Part shown: piece after piece, positions 1-8,745 of the stretch
How the letters are laid out: every line of letters starts with the position of its first letter
Numbering within the stretch: position 1 is the first letter of the stretch
The notes under the pieces: model-generated
Told to the model about the DNA's origin: nothing
Databases searched by the model: none
The model's input: only the letters and a program-made list of their open reading frames with translations
Made by a program: the position numbers and the translations under genes
Source of the DNA: Enterocloster bolteae
GTDB taxonomy: Bacteria > Bacillota > Clostridia > Lachnospirales > Lachnospiraceae
Direction: 5' to 3'
Length of the DNA: 64,000 bases
Assembly: GCF_002234575.2 (NCBI RefSeq)
Contig: NZ_CP022464.2
Span: forward strand, 1 to 64,000

Positions 1-1371
1 ATGATCGAAAAAATCAAAGAAAACTGGGACAAAATCTTACTTACTTTAAAAGAAGAACATGAAATATCCAATATCTCCTACAGTACCTGGCTGGAACCCT
101 TAAAGCCGCACTCTTTTAAAGACAACACAGTAACCATCATTGTTCCCGAACAGACCTTTTTACAATATGTAAATAAAAAATATGGATTTTTATTAAAGGT
201 AACCATCTCGGAATTCCTTGAAAAGGAATGCGAGGTGGATTTCAAAGTTAAGGAGCAAATCGTGGAGGCGGAAGAACCGGCTGCGCCCCAGCTGATTAAA
301 AACAACAAAGCCTCTGTCAGCCCCGATGTCATACAGAGTGCTAACTTAAATCCCAAGTATACCTTTGATACCTTTGTTGTAGGCGGAAATAACAACCTGG
401 CCCATGCAGCCGCCCTTGCTGTGGCTGAATCCCCAGGTGAGATATACAATCCTCTCTTTATATATGGAGGCGTGGGACTTGGCAAAACCCATCTGATGCA
501 CGCCATCGCCCACTTCATATTAAAGAACAACGCAAAATCCAAGATACTGTACGTCACCTCAGAAACCTTTACCAACGAGCTGATTGACGCTATCCGTAAT
601 AAGAACAACATAACCACCACGGAATTCAGGGAAAAATACAGGAACAACGATGTCCTTCTCATCGACGATATCCAGTTCATCATAGGTAAGGAAAGCACAC
701 AGGAGGAATTTTTCCATACCTTTAACACATTATATGAATCAAAGAAACAGATTATCATATCCTCAGATAAACCGCCGAAAGAAATTGAGACCCTGGAGGA
801 ACGTCTCCGATCCCGCTTTGAATGGGGCCTGACCGTGGACATCCAGTCTCCTGATTATGAGACAAGAATGGCGATTCTGCGCAAAAAGGAGGAGATGGAA
901 GGATATAATATAGATAACGAGGTAATCAAATACATCGCTACCAATATCAAATCCAATATCCGTGAGCTGGAGGGAGCCCTGACAAAAATCGTTGCGTTAT
1001 CAAGGCTTAACAAGTGCGACATCACCCTGGAACTGGCCGAGGAAGCATTAAAGGACATCATTTCCCCCAATGCCCAGAGGGAAGTGACCCCTGACCTGAT
1101 TATCCAGGTGGTTTCCGATCATTTCGGCCTTACCCCCCTGGATATTTCATCCCAGAAACGTAATAAGGAAATCGTATACCCAAGACAAATCGTCATGTAC
1201 CTGTGCAGGGATATGACGGCCACTCCTCTCCAGACCATCGGACGCTACCTGGGAGGAAGGGACCATACCACCATCATACATGGCGCTGAGAAGATAACCG
1301 GCGACATGGCAAAGGATGACACGTTGAGAAATACCATAGAGATACTGAAAAAGAAGATCAATCCACAATAG
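1..1371 (+). CDS. dnaA: Chromosomal replication initiator DnaA
   Basis: This is the AAA+ initiator that binds DnaA boxes at oriC, opens the duplex and loads the replicative helicase. The 456-residue product has the family's usual length and order: an N-terminal helicase-interaction domain, a linker near residues 85-115, an AAA+ core with Walker A GVGLGKTH (about residue 158) and Walker B VLLIDDIQF, and a C-terminal DnaA-box-binding domain with the signature RDHTTIIHG. It is the first gene of the window and is followed by a DnaA-box-containing gap and dnaN, the usual order around a Firmicutes origin. The window begins exactly at its ATG, so its promoter cannot be seen. Confidence 0.98.
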   Translation: MIEKIKENWDKILLTLKEEHEISNISYSTWLEPLKPHSFKDNTVTIIVPEQTFLQYVNKKYGFLLKVTISEFLEKECEVDFKVKEQIVEAEEPAAPQLIKNNKASVSPDVIQSANLNPKYTFDTFVVGGNNNLAHAAALAVAESPGEIYNPLFIYGGVGLGKTHLMHAIAHFILKNNAKSKILYVTSETFTNELIDAIRNKNNITTTEFREKYRNNDVLLIDDIQFIIGKESTQEEFFHTFNTLYESKKQIIISSDKPPKEIETLEERLRSRFEWGLTVDIQSPDYETRMAILRKKEEMEGYNIDNEVIKYIATNIKSNIRELEGALTKIVALSRLNKCDITLELAEEALKDIISPNAQREVTPDLIIQVVSDHFGLTPLDISSQKRNKEIVYPRQIVMYLCRDMTATPLQTIGRYLGGRDHTTIIHGAEKITGDMAKDDTLRNTIEILKKKINPQ

Positions 1372-1651
1372 GAAGTGGAATCCATGTGGACGGGCTGTTG
1401 ATAACTGATCTTTTCTGAAGGGCTTGTGAATGACTTTTAACCACCTGTGGATAAACTTTAAGTTTTCCCTCATGAAAGTGGATGGTTTCCACATCCTGCT
1501 CCACAGGTGCTTGTCCTTAATTATCAAGGACTTCAGACAGTTTTGCACAAACCCACAGCCCCTACTACGGTTTCTACGAAAATTATCTATATCTTCACTC
1601 ACAGATGACACACCGGGCACACAATTACTCTGAAAGGAAGTTATCAACATT
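1372..1651. promoter_or_regulatory. Probable oriC segment (dnaA-dnaN gap with DnaA boxes)
   Basis: This 280-bp gap carries several DnaA-box-like 9-mers. A perfect box, TGTGGATAA, lies at 1446-1454. One-mismatch forms are TGTTGATAA at 1396-1404 and TTATCAACA at 1641-1649, just before the dnaN start. Weaker relatives occur around 1385 and 1480-1510. Origins in Firmicutes usually have box clusters on both sides of dnaA; the upstream side is outside the window. An AT-rich stretch near 1570-1600 could be the unwinding region, but that is inference. The dnaN promoter is presumably here too. Confidence 0.7.
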
Positions 1652-2770
1652 ATGAAGTTAAGATTTCAAAAAGACGCCATTGTTAATGGAATTAATATTG
1701 TAATGAAAGCTGTACCTTCCAAAACCACCATGTCCATTCTTGAATGCATACTCATTGACGCCAGCACCAACGAAATCAAGCTTACAGGCAATGATATGGA
1801 ATTAGGAATCGAGACAAGGGTTGAGGGAGACATACTGGAACACGGCAAGATCGCGCTGGATGCCAAGCTTTTCTCTGAAATCACCAGAAGGCTTTCCAGT
1901 GAAAATGCATCCGTTACCATTGAATCAGATGACAAGTTCAACACAACCATCAGCTGTGAGAACTCCGTGTTCAATATACAGGGACGGGACGGGGAAGAAT
2001 TTGCATACCTTCCCTATATAGAAAAAGATAAGTATATCTGTCTGTCCCAGTTCACCTTAAAGGAGGTTATCCAGCAGACCATCTTCTCCATCTCACCAAA
2101 TGACAGCAATAAGATGATGGCCGGGGAGCTGTTTGAAGTCAATGAAAACCAGCTGAAAGTGGTATCTCTGGACGGACACAGAATTTCCATCCGCAAAGTA
2201 CGTTTAAAAGACCATTATGAGGACACAAAGGTAATCGTACCTGGAAAGACCTTAAGCGAGGTCAGCAAAATATTAGGCGGTGATAATGAAAAAGAGGTGC
2301 TGATTTATTTCAGCACAAACCATATCCTCTTTGAATTTGACAATACCATCGTAGTATCCCGTCTGATTGAGGGGGAATATTTCAGGATCAGCCAGATGCT
2401 TTCCAGCGATTATGAGACAAAGGTATCTGTGAACAAGAAGGAATTCCTGGACTGTATTGAGCGGGCCACCATACTGATCCGTGAAAATGACAAGAAGCCT
2501 CTGATTATCAATATCGGAGATAATTCCATGGAACTGAAGCTGAACTCCAGTTTCGGCTCCATGAATGCAGATTTAATGATTCACAAGACCGGTAAGGATA
2601 TCATGATTGGATTCAACCCCAAGTTCCTCATCGACGCGCTGCGCGTCATTGACGATGAAGAAATCAATATTTATATGATGAATCCAAAGTCCCCATGCTT
2701 TATCAAGGACGAGGAGGAAAATTATATTTATCTGATTCTTCCTGTTAATTTTAATGCTGCTACTGTCTAA
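1652..2770 (+). CDS. dnaN: DNA polymerase III beta subunit (sliding clamp)
   Basis: This is the ring-shaped processivity clamp that tethers DNA polymerase III to DNA and serves as a hub for repair factors. The 372-residue length matches the family's three repeated clamp domains. The N-terminus (MKLRFQKDAIVNGINIVMKA) and the C-terminal segment ending in LILPVNF are typical; the last part forms the cleft-binding face. An AAGGAAG ribosome-binding site lies at 1634-1640. The gene sits between the presumed origin and the S4-domain gene, with only 12 bp to the next start, so dnaN, the S4 gene and recF are probably cotranscribed. Confidence 0.98.
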   Translation: MKLRFQKDAIVNGINIVMKAVPSKTTMSILECILIDASTNEIKLTGNDMELGIETRVEGDILEHGKIALDAKLFSEITRRLSSENASVTIESDDKFNTTISCENSVFNIQGRDGEEFAYLPYIEKDKYICLSQFTLKEVIQQTIFSISPNDSNKMMAGELFEVNENQLKVVSLDGHRISIRKVRLKDHYEDTKVIVPGKTLSEVSKILGGDNEKEVLIYFSTNHILFEFDNTIVVSRLIEGEYFRISQMLSSDYETKVSVNKKEFLDCIERATILIRENDKKPLIINIGDNSMELKLNSSFGSMNADLMIHKTGKDIMIGFNPKFLIDALRVIDDEEINIYMMNPKSPCFIKDEEENYIYLILPVNFNAATV

Positions 2771-2782
2771 GAGAGGAAAAGT

Positions 2783-2992
2783 ATGGAAATAATAAAACTT
2801 AGGGAAGACTATATAAAGCTGGGTCAGGCGTTAAAAGCGGCTGGCCTGGCAGAATCAGGCGTAGAAGCCAAATATGCCGCCCAGGACGGCCTCGTATCCG
2901 TAAACGGCGAGACTGTTTATCAGCGCGGAAAAAAACTGGTGGACGGTGATGTGGTCACCTATAAGGGTGAAACCATTAAAATCACTAAGTAG
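2783..2992 (+). CDS. yaaA: S4-domain RNA-binding protein, YaaA/RlbA type
   Basis: A 69-residue protein made almost entirely of one S4 fold, with the pattern LGQALKAAGLAESGVEAK then GLVSVNGETVYQRGKKL. Small stand-alone S4 proteins between dnaN and recF are conserved in Firmicutes; the B. subtilis YaaA/RlbA homologue has been linked to ribosome assembly. The GAGAGGAAAA ribosome-binding site and the 12-bp gap from dnaN indicate a shared transcript. The protein is basic and lacks any catalytic domain, so binding to structured RNA is the expected role. The call is firm; its cellular job is inferred from relatives. Confidence 0.93.
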   Translation: MEIIKLREDYIKLGQALKAAGLAESGVEAKYAAQDGLVSVNGETVYQRGKKLVDGDVVTYKGETIKITK

Positions 2993-3011
2993 CAGACTGG
3001 CAGGAAAATCC

Positions 3012-4097
3012 ATGATTATAGAATCCATAGAACTGAAAAATTACCGCAACTACAAAGAACTACATATGGAGTTTAATCAGGGAACCAATATACTTTATGG
3101 GGACAATGCCCAGGGAAAGACCAATATCCTGGAGGCAGTCTATGTGTGCTGCACGTCCAAATCACATAAAAGCGCCAAGGACAGGGATATCATCCGGTTC
3201 AACCAGGATGAATCCCATATTAAATTGCAGATAAGGAAAAACAATGTCCCTTACCGCATTGACATGCATCTGAAAAAGAACAAGCCAAAGGGCATTGCCA
3301 TCAATGGGGTTCCCATACGCAAGGCCAGTGAGCTGTTCGGCATAGCCAATGTGGTATTCTTCTCGCCGGAGGATCTGAATATCATAAAGAACGGGCCATC
3401 CGAGAGGAGGCGGTTCATTGATATGGAACTGTGCCAGCTGAATAAACTCTATGTCCATTCCCTTGTACAGTATAATAAGGTCCTTCTTCAGCGAAATAAG
3501 CTGTTAAAGGAACTGTTTTTCAGGCCGGAATATGAGGAGACCCTGGATGTGTGGGATATGCAGCTGGTGAATTACGGACGTGAGGTGATTAAGTTCCGAA
3601 GAGAATTCATTAAGCAGCTCAATGAAATCATACACGCCATTCATCTGAGTCTCACAGGCGGCAGGGAGGACATATCTATTTCCTATGAACCCTTCACCCG
3701 GGAAGACCAGATGGAGGATATCCTTAAGAAGAACCGGGCCCAGGACATGAAGCAGAAGACCACATTGTCGGGACCTCACAGGGATGACATAAGTTTTATT
3801 GTAAATGGTATTGATATACGCAGGTTCGGATCCCAGGGGCAGCAGCGCACAGCGGCCCTGTCCCTTAAGCTGTCAGAGCTTCAGCTGGTGAAACAATTGA
3901 GCCATGACGATCCAATCCTGCTTTTGGATGATGTGTTATCAGAGCTGGACAGCAGCAGGCAGAACCATCTGCTGTCAGCCATCAAACATATACAGACTAT
4001 GATTACCTGCACAGGTCTGGATGATTTTGTCAATAACAGGTTCCAGATAGATAAGGTATTCAAGGTAATTGACGGGACTGTCATCAACGAGAATTAA
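3012..4097 (+). CDS. recF: DNA replication and repair protein RecF
   Basis: RecF is an SMC/ABC-like ATPase that helps RecR and RecO load RecA onto gapped DNA. The chosen ATG gives MIIESIELKNYRNYKEL, the canonical RecF start, preceded by AGGAAA; an in-frame start farther upstream would overlap the S4 gene by about 47 bp and lacks family similarity. Walker A is YGDNAQGKTN near residue 36; the ABC signature region (RRFGSQGQQRTAALSLKLSE) and Walker B (DDPILLLDDVLSELD) lie in the last third. The product is 361 residues, as expected. It sits 33 bp before gyrB in the usual dnaA-region order. Confidence 0.97.
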   Translation: MIIESIELKNYRNYKELHMEFNQGTNILYGDNAQGKTNILEAVYVCCTSKSHKSAKDRDIIRFNQDESHIKLQIRKNNVPYRIDMHLKKNKPKGIAINGVPIRKASELFGIANVVFFSPEDLNIIKNGPSERRRFIDMELCQLNKLYVHSLVQYNKVLLQRNKLLKELFFRPEYEETLDVWDMQLVNYGREVIKFRREFIKQLNEIIHAIHLSLTGGREDISISYEPFTREDQMEDILKKNRAQDMKQKTTLSGPHRDDISFIVNGIDIRRFGSQGQQRTAALSLKLSELQLVKQLSHDDPILLLDDVLSELDSSRQNHLLSAIKHIQTMITCTGLDDFVNNRFQIDKVFKVIDGTVINEN

Positions 4098-4130
4098 TGC
4101 CGTACTAGAAAGAAAGGATGATTATATAAC

Positions 4131-6044
4131 ATGGGAGAGCAATACGGAGCAGATCAGATTCAGATTTTGGAAGGACTTGAGGCGGTTAGGAAGCGGCCTG
4201 GCATGTATATAGGCAGCACATCTGCCAGAGGTCTCCATCATCTGGTGTATGAGATTGTAGATAATGCGGTAGATGAAGCATTGGCGGGATATTGTGATTC
4301 CATCGATGTGACCATTAACGAGGACAATTCCATCACAGTCATGGATGACGGCCGCGGTATTCCGGTAGACATCCAGAAAAAGGCAGGTCTTCCTGCCGTG
4401 GAAGTTGTATTTACCATCCTCCATGCCGGCGGTAAATTCGGCAACGGCGGATATAAGGTATCCGGCGGCCTTCATGGCGTTGGTGCTTCGGTTGTCAATG
4501 CATTGTCTGAATGGCTGGAGGTCCAGGTCTATAAGGATGGAAATATTTACCAGCAGCGGTATGAAAGGGGGAAAGTAACATACCCCTTAAAGATTGTGGG
4601 CAAATGCGGTCCGGAACAGCACGGCACAAGAGTTACCTTTCTGCCTGACAAGGAAATATTTGAAGAGACAGTCTATGATTATGATACCCTCAAAATCCGG
4701 CTCAGGGAGACGGCGTTCCTGACGAAAAACCTGAAGATTATCCTCAAGGATGACAGAGACGAAAAGAAAGAAAAGGTATTCCACTATGAGGGCGGAATCA
4801 AGGAATTCGTCACATACCTGAACAAGGGCAAGACCCCTATCTACGATCAGGTTATTTACTGCGAGGGAACCAGGGAAGGCGTGTATGTGGAAGTTTCCAT
4901 GCAGCACAATGATTCCTATACCGAGAATATCTACACATTTGTAAACAATATCAATACGCCTGAGGGAGGCACCCATCTCACCGGCTTTAAGAACGCCCTG
5001 ACCAAGACCTTCAACGACTATGCCAGGGAGAAAAAGCTATTAAAGGACAGCGAGGATAACCTGTCCGGCGAGGATATACGTGAGGGCCTGACAGCCATCA
5101 TCAGTGTTAAAATCGAGGATCCCCAGTTTGAGGGCCAGACAAAACAGAAGCTGGGAAACAGCGAGGCCCGTGCGGCAGTGGACAATATTGTCAGCGAGCA
5201 GCTGACCTATTTCCTGGAGCAGAATCCGGCTGTGGCCAAGTCCATGTGTGAGAAATCCATACTGGCACAGAGGGCCCGTGCAGCGGCCAGAAAGGCCAGG
5301 GACTTAACACGCCGTAAATCAGCCCTTGACGGCATGGCCCTTCCGGGCAAACTGGCTGACTGTTCCGACAAAAATCCGGAAAACTGCGAGATTTATATTG
5401 TAGAGGGAGATTCCGCAGGCGGTTCTGCAAAGACAGCGCGTTCACGCGCCACCCAGGCCATCCTGCCCCTGCGCGGCAAGATCCTCAATGTGGAAAAGGC
5501 CAGAATGGACCGTATTTACGGCAATGCGGAAATTAAGGCCATGATAACTGCATTTGGAACAGGTATTCATGACGATTTCGATATATCCAAACTCCGTTAC
5601 CACAAAATCATCATCATGACGGATGCCGATGTGGACGGAGCGCATATCAGCACCCTTCTTCTTACATTTATTTACAGATTTATGCCGGAGTTAATCAAAC
5701 AGGGATATGTATACCTGGCTCAGCCGCCTCTGTATAAGGTGGAGAAGAATAAAAAAGTATGGTACGCGTACAGCGATGATGAGCTGAATTCCATCCTCAA
5801 GGAGATTGGACGCGACAACAGCAATAAAATCCAGCGTTACAAAGGTCTGGGAGAGATGGATGCGGAGCAGCTGTGGGAGACAACCATGGATCCGGAACGC
5901 AGGATACTTCTGCGTGTCACCATGGATGAGGAAACCACGTCTGAAGTAGATTTGACCTTCACCACCCTTATGGGCGACCAGGTAGAGCCCAGAAGGGAAT
6001 TCATTGAAGCCAATGCGAAAAAGGTGAAGAACTTAGATATCTGA
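4131..6044 (+). CDS. gyrB: DNA gyrase subunit B
   Basis: GyrB is the ATPase subunit of gyrase, which introduces negative supercoils. The 637 residues show the GHKL ATPase domain (EIVDNAVDEALAGYCD, DDGRGIPVD, GGLHGVGASVVNALSEW), the transducer, and the TOPRIM domain with EGDSAGG near residue 425 and the acidic DADVDGAHI, followed by the C-terminal tail ending near QVEPRREFIEANA. The length is normal for a Gram-positive GyrB without the large gammaproteobacterial insert. A GGATG-type ribosome-binding site precedes the ATG. gyrA follows after 31 bp, so the two subunits are made together. Confidence 0.98.
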   Translation: MGEQYGADQIQILEGLEAVRKRPGMYIGSTSARGLHHLVYEIVDNAVDEALAGYCDSIDVTINEDNSITVMDDGRGIPVDIQKKAGLPAVEVVFTILHAGGKFGNGGYKVSGGLHGVGASVVNALSEWLEVQVYKDGNIYQQRYERGKVTYPLKIVGKCGPEQHGTRVTFLPDKEIFEETVYDYDTLKIRLRETAFLTKNLKIILKDDRDEKKEKVFHYEGGIKEFVTYLNKGKTPIYDQVIYCEGTREGVYVEVSMQHNDSYTENIYTFVNNINTPEGGTHLTGFKNALTKTFNDYAREKKLLKDSEDNLSGEDIREGLTAIISVKIEDPQFEGQTKQKLGNSEARAAVDNIVSEQLTYFLEQNPAVAKSMCEKSILAQRARAAARKARDLTRRKSALDGMALPGKLADCSDKNPENCEIYIVEGDSAGGSAKTARSRATQAILPLRGKILNVEKARMDRIYGNAEIKAMITAFGTGIHDDFDISKLRYHKIIIMTDADVDGAHISTLLLTFIYRFMPELIKQGYVYLAQPPLYKVEKNKKVWYAYSDDELNSILKEIGRDNSNKIQRYKGLGEMDAEQLWETTMDPERRILLRVTMDEETTSEVDLTFTTLMGDQVEPRREFIEANAKKVKNLDI

Positions 6045-6075
6045 TTTTAGACTGCAAACATAAAGGAGATTGAAT

Positions 6076-8622
6076 ATGGAACCAAATGTATTTGACAAGG
6101 TTCATGAAGTAGACCTTAAGAAAACCATGGAACAGTCCTATATCGACTATGCCATGAGTGTTATCAGCGCCAGGGCCCTGCCTGATGTCAGGGACGGCCT
6201 TAAGCCTGTACAGCGGCGTGTGCTGTATTCCATGATAGAGCTGAACAACGGTCCGGATAAGCCCCATCGTAAGTGCGCCCGTATCGTCGGTGATACAATG
6301 GGTAAGTACCACCCCCATGGAGACAGCTCCATTTACGGAGCGCTGGTTAACATGGCGCAGGAGTGGTCCACCCGTTATCCTCTGGTGGACGGACACGGAA
6401 ACTTTGGTTCTGTGGACGGCGACGGCGCTGCGGCCATGCGTTACACTGAGGCCCGCTTAAGCAAGATTTCCATGGAAATGCTGGCAGATATCAATAAAGA
6501 TACCGTGGACTTCGTACCTAACTTCGATGAAACTGAGAGGGAGCCCCTTGTCCTTCCATCCAGATATCCTAACCTGCTGGTAAACGGCACATCCGGTATT
6601 GCCGTTGGTATGGCCACCAATATTCCTCCCCACAATCTGAGGGAAATCATCGGAGCAGTGGTGAAGATGATTGACAACAGGGTGGAGGAGGACCGTGAAA
6701 CCTCCCTGGAGGAAATCATGGAGATTGTAAAGGGACCTGATTTCCCCACCGGCGCCACCATTCTGGGCAGAAGGGGAATCGAGGAGGCTTACCGCACGGG
6801 ACGCGCCAAAATCAAGGTCCGCGCCGTGACCAACATAGAGACCATGGCCAACGGAAAATCCAGAATCATTGTGACGGAACTTCCCTACATGGTTAATAAA
6901 GCACGTCTCATTGAGAAAATCGCCGACCTTGTCAAGGAAAAGAAAATTGACGGCATTACCTACATTGGAGATGAGTCCAACCGTGAAGGCATGCGAATCA
7001 ACATAGAGCTGCGCAGGGATGTAAATGCCAATGTAATCCTGAACCAGCTGCTAAAGCACACCCAGCTGCAGGACACCTTCGGTGTTATTATGCTGGCCCT
7101 GATCAATAACCAGCCAAAGGTGCTGAACCTGCACCAGATGCTGGAGGAGTACTTAAAGCATCAGGAAGAGGTAGTTACCAGAAGGACCCAGTATGATTTA
7201 AACAAGGCAGAAGAAAGAGCCCATATATTAAAGGGATTGCTGATTGCCCTGGATAACATTGACGAGGTAATCCGCATCATCCGCGGAGCCGCCAATGTGG
7301 CGGATGCCAAGAACCAGTTGATGGAGCGCTTCGGGCTTTCCGATGCACAATCACAGGCTATCGTGGATATGAGGCTCCGTGCTCTCACTGGTTTGGAACG
7401 TGAGAAGCTGGAGAATGAGTACAGGGAACTTCAGGCAAAGATCGAGGAATTGAAGGCAATTCTTGCGGATGAGAAGAAGCTCCTTACCGTTATCCGGGAT
7501 GAAATTATGATTATCTCTGATAAATATGGGGATGACCGCCGCACAGCCATTGGATATGACGATGATATGTCCATGGAGGACCTGATTCCGGACGAGGACA
7601 CCATCATTGCCATGACCCATCTGGGCTACATCAAGCGTATGGATGTAGATAATTTCAGGAGCCAGAACAGAGGCGGCAAGGGAATCAAGGGCATGCAGAC
7701 CATTGAGGAGGACTATATCGAGGACCTTCTCATGACCACCAACCATCACTATATGATGTTCTTTACCAATACCGGACGCGTGTACCGTCTGAAGGCATAT
7801 GAGATACCGGAGGCAGGACGTACAGCCAGGGGAACGGCTATTATAAACCTTCTTCAGCTGATGCCGGAGGAGAAGATTACGGCCATTATCCCCATGCGTG
7901 AATTTAACGATGACAAATATCTGTTCATGGCTACCAGAAACGGCATGGTCAAGAAAACACCTATGGTGGAGTATGAGCATGTGCGCAAGAACGGACTGCA
8001 GGCAATTGTGCTTCGGGACGGCGATGAGCTGATTGAGGTAAAGGCAACAGATAATAGCCAGGATATCCTGCTTGTCACACGCAAGGGAATGTGTATCCGT
8101 TTCAATGAGACCGATGTAAGGGTGACCGGCCGGGTATCCATGGGTGTCATTGGAATGCGGTTTGAGGATGACGACGAAGTCATCGGAATGCAGATGCAGA
8201 GCCAGGGAGACAGCCTTCTGGTGGTTTCCGAGAACGGCATGGGCAAGCGTACTATGATTACTGAATTCAGCGCCCAGAACAGGGGCGGAAAGGGTGTTAT
8301 CTGCTACAAGTGTACGGATAAGACCGGTTATCTGGTAGGTGCCAAGCTGGTAAATGACGGCCGGGAAATTATGATAATAACAACAGAAGGCATTATTATA
8401 CGCATGACGGTTGACGATATCTCCGTGATTGGACGAAACACCTCCGGCGTCAAGCTCATGAGCATTGATCAGGATTCTGACATCAAGGTGGCAAGTATAG
8501 CCAAGGTAAGGGAAAGCGTTACCAAGGACAGCAATGTATATGATGAAGAGTATTACGAGGAAGAGAACGGGGATTCTGAAGAAGAGAGTGAAGCAGATGT
8601 AGATTCAGATGAAACGGTTTAA
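6076..8622 (+). CDS. gyrA: DNA gyrase subunit A
   Basis: GyrA is the DNA-cutting and DNA-wrapping subunit of gyrase. The ATG at 6076 is chosen because AAGGAG (6063-6068) lies 7 bp upstream; an in-frame TTG at 6070 would be too close. The 848-residue protein has the winged-helix breakage domain with catalytic Tyr in AAMRYTEARL (near residue 122), a coiled-coil tower, and six beta-pinwheel blades including the GyrA-box-like QNRGGKGIKG. It ends in a highly acidic tail, as in many GyrA proteins. In the quinolone-resistance region (HGDSSIYG) the serine is kept, but residue 88, usually Asp or Glu, is Gly. Confidence 0.98.
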   Translation: MEPNVFDKVHEVDLKKTMEQSYIDYAMSVISARALPDVRDGLKPVQRRVLYSMIELNNGPDKPHRKCARIVGDTMGKYHPHGDSSIYGALVNMAQEWSTRYPLVDGHGNFGSVDGDGAAAMRYTEARLSKISMEMLADINKDTVDFVPNFDETEREPLVLPSRYPNLLVNGTSGIAVGMATNIPPHNLREIIGAVVKMIDNRVEEDRETSLEEIMEIVKGPDFPTGATILGRRGIEEAYRTGRAKIKVRAVTNIETMANGKSRIIVTELPYMVNKARLIEKIADLVKEKKIDGITYIGDESNREGMRINIELRRDVNANVILNQLLKHTQLQDTFGVIMLALINNQPKVLNLHQMLEEYLKHQEEVVTRRTQYDLNKAEERAHILKGLLIALDNIDEVIRIIRGAANVADAKNQLMERFGLSDAQSQAIVDMRLRALTGLEREKLENEYRELQAKIEELKAILADEKKLLTVIRDEIMIISDKYGDDRRTAIGYDDDMSMEDLIPDEDTIIAMTHLGYIKRMDVDNFRSQNRGGKGIKGMQTIEEDYIEDLLMTTNHHYMMFFTNTGRVYRLKAYEIPEAGRTARGTAIINLLQLMPEEKITAIIPMREFNDDKYLFMATRNGMVKKTPMVEYEHVRKNGLQAIVLRDGDELIEVKATDNSQDILLVTRKGMCIRFNETDVRVTGRVSMGVIGMRFEDDDEVIGMQMQSQGDSLLVVSENGMGKRTMITEFSAQNRGGKGVICYKCTDKTGYLVGAKLVNDGREIMIITTEGIIIRMTVDDISVIGRNTSGVKLMSIDQDSDIKVASIAKVRESVTKDSNVYDEEYYEEENGDSEEESEADVDSDETV

Positions 8623-8636
8623 GATTCAGTTCCATG

Positions 8637-8666
8637 AAAAGGCTGTCAGTTGCGACAGCCTTTTTA
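8637..8666 (+). terminator. Rho-independent terminator after gyrA
   Basis: A perfect 7-bp stem GGCTGTC/GACAGCC (8641-8647 and 8654-8660), flanked by AAAA and TTTTT, lies 14 bp after the gyrA stop. It closes the replication gene block. Confidence 0.9.
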
Positions 8667-8745
8667 TGAAATAGTCATTATGAAATAGTCATTGATGTTT
8701 TTGTTCCCTTACCTGGTTACGGACAAAAGAGGAGAACCGAACAAT

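Noticed and set aside
4122..4475. Antisense frames opposite gyrB, gyrA and other long genes
   Set aside because: They run opposite strongly supported genes and lack ribosome-binding sites; long antisense frames arise from the biased codon use.
8664..8692. Tandem ATGAAATAGTCATT repeat after the gyrA terminator
   Set aside because: Only two short copies; no functional reading suggested.
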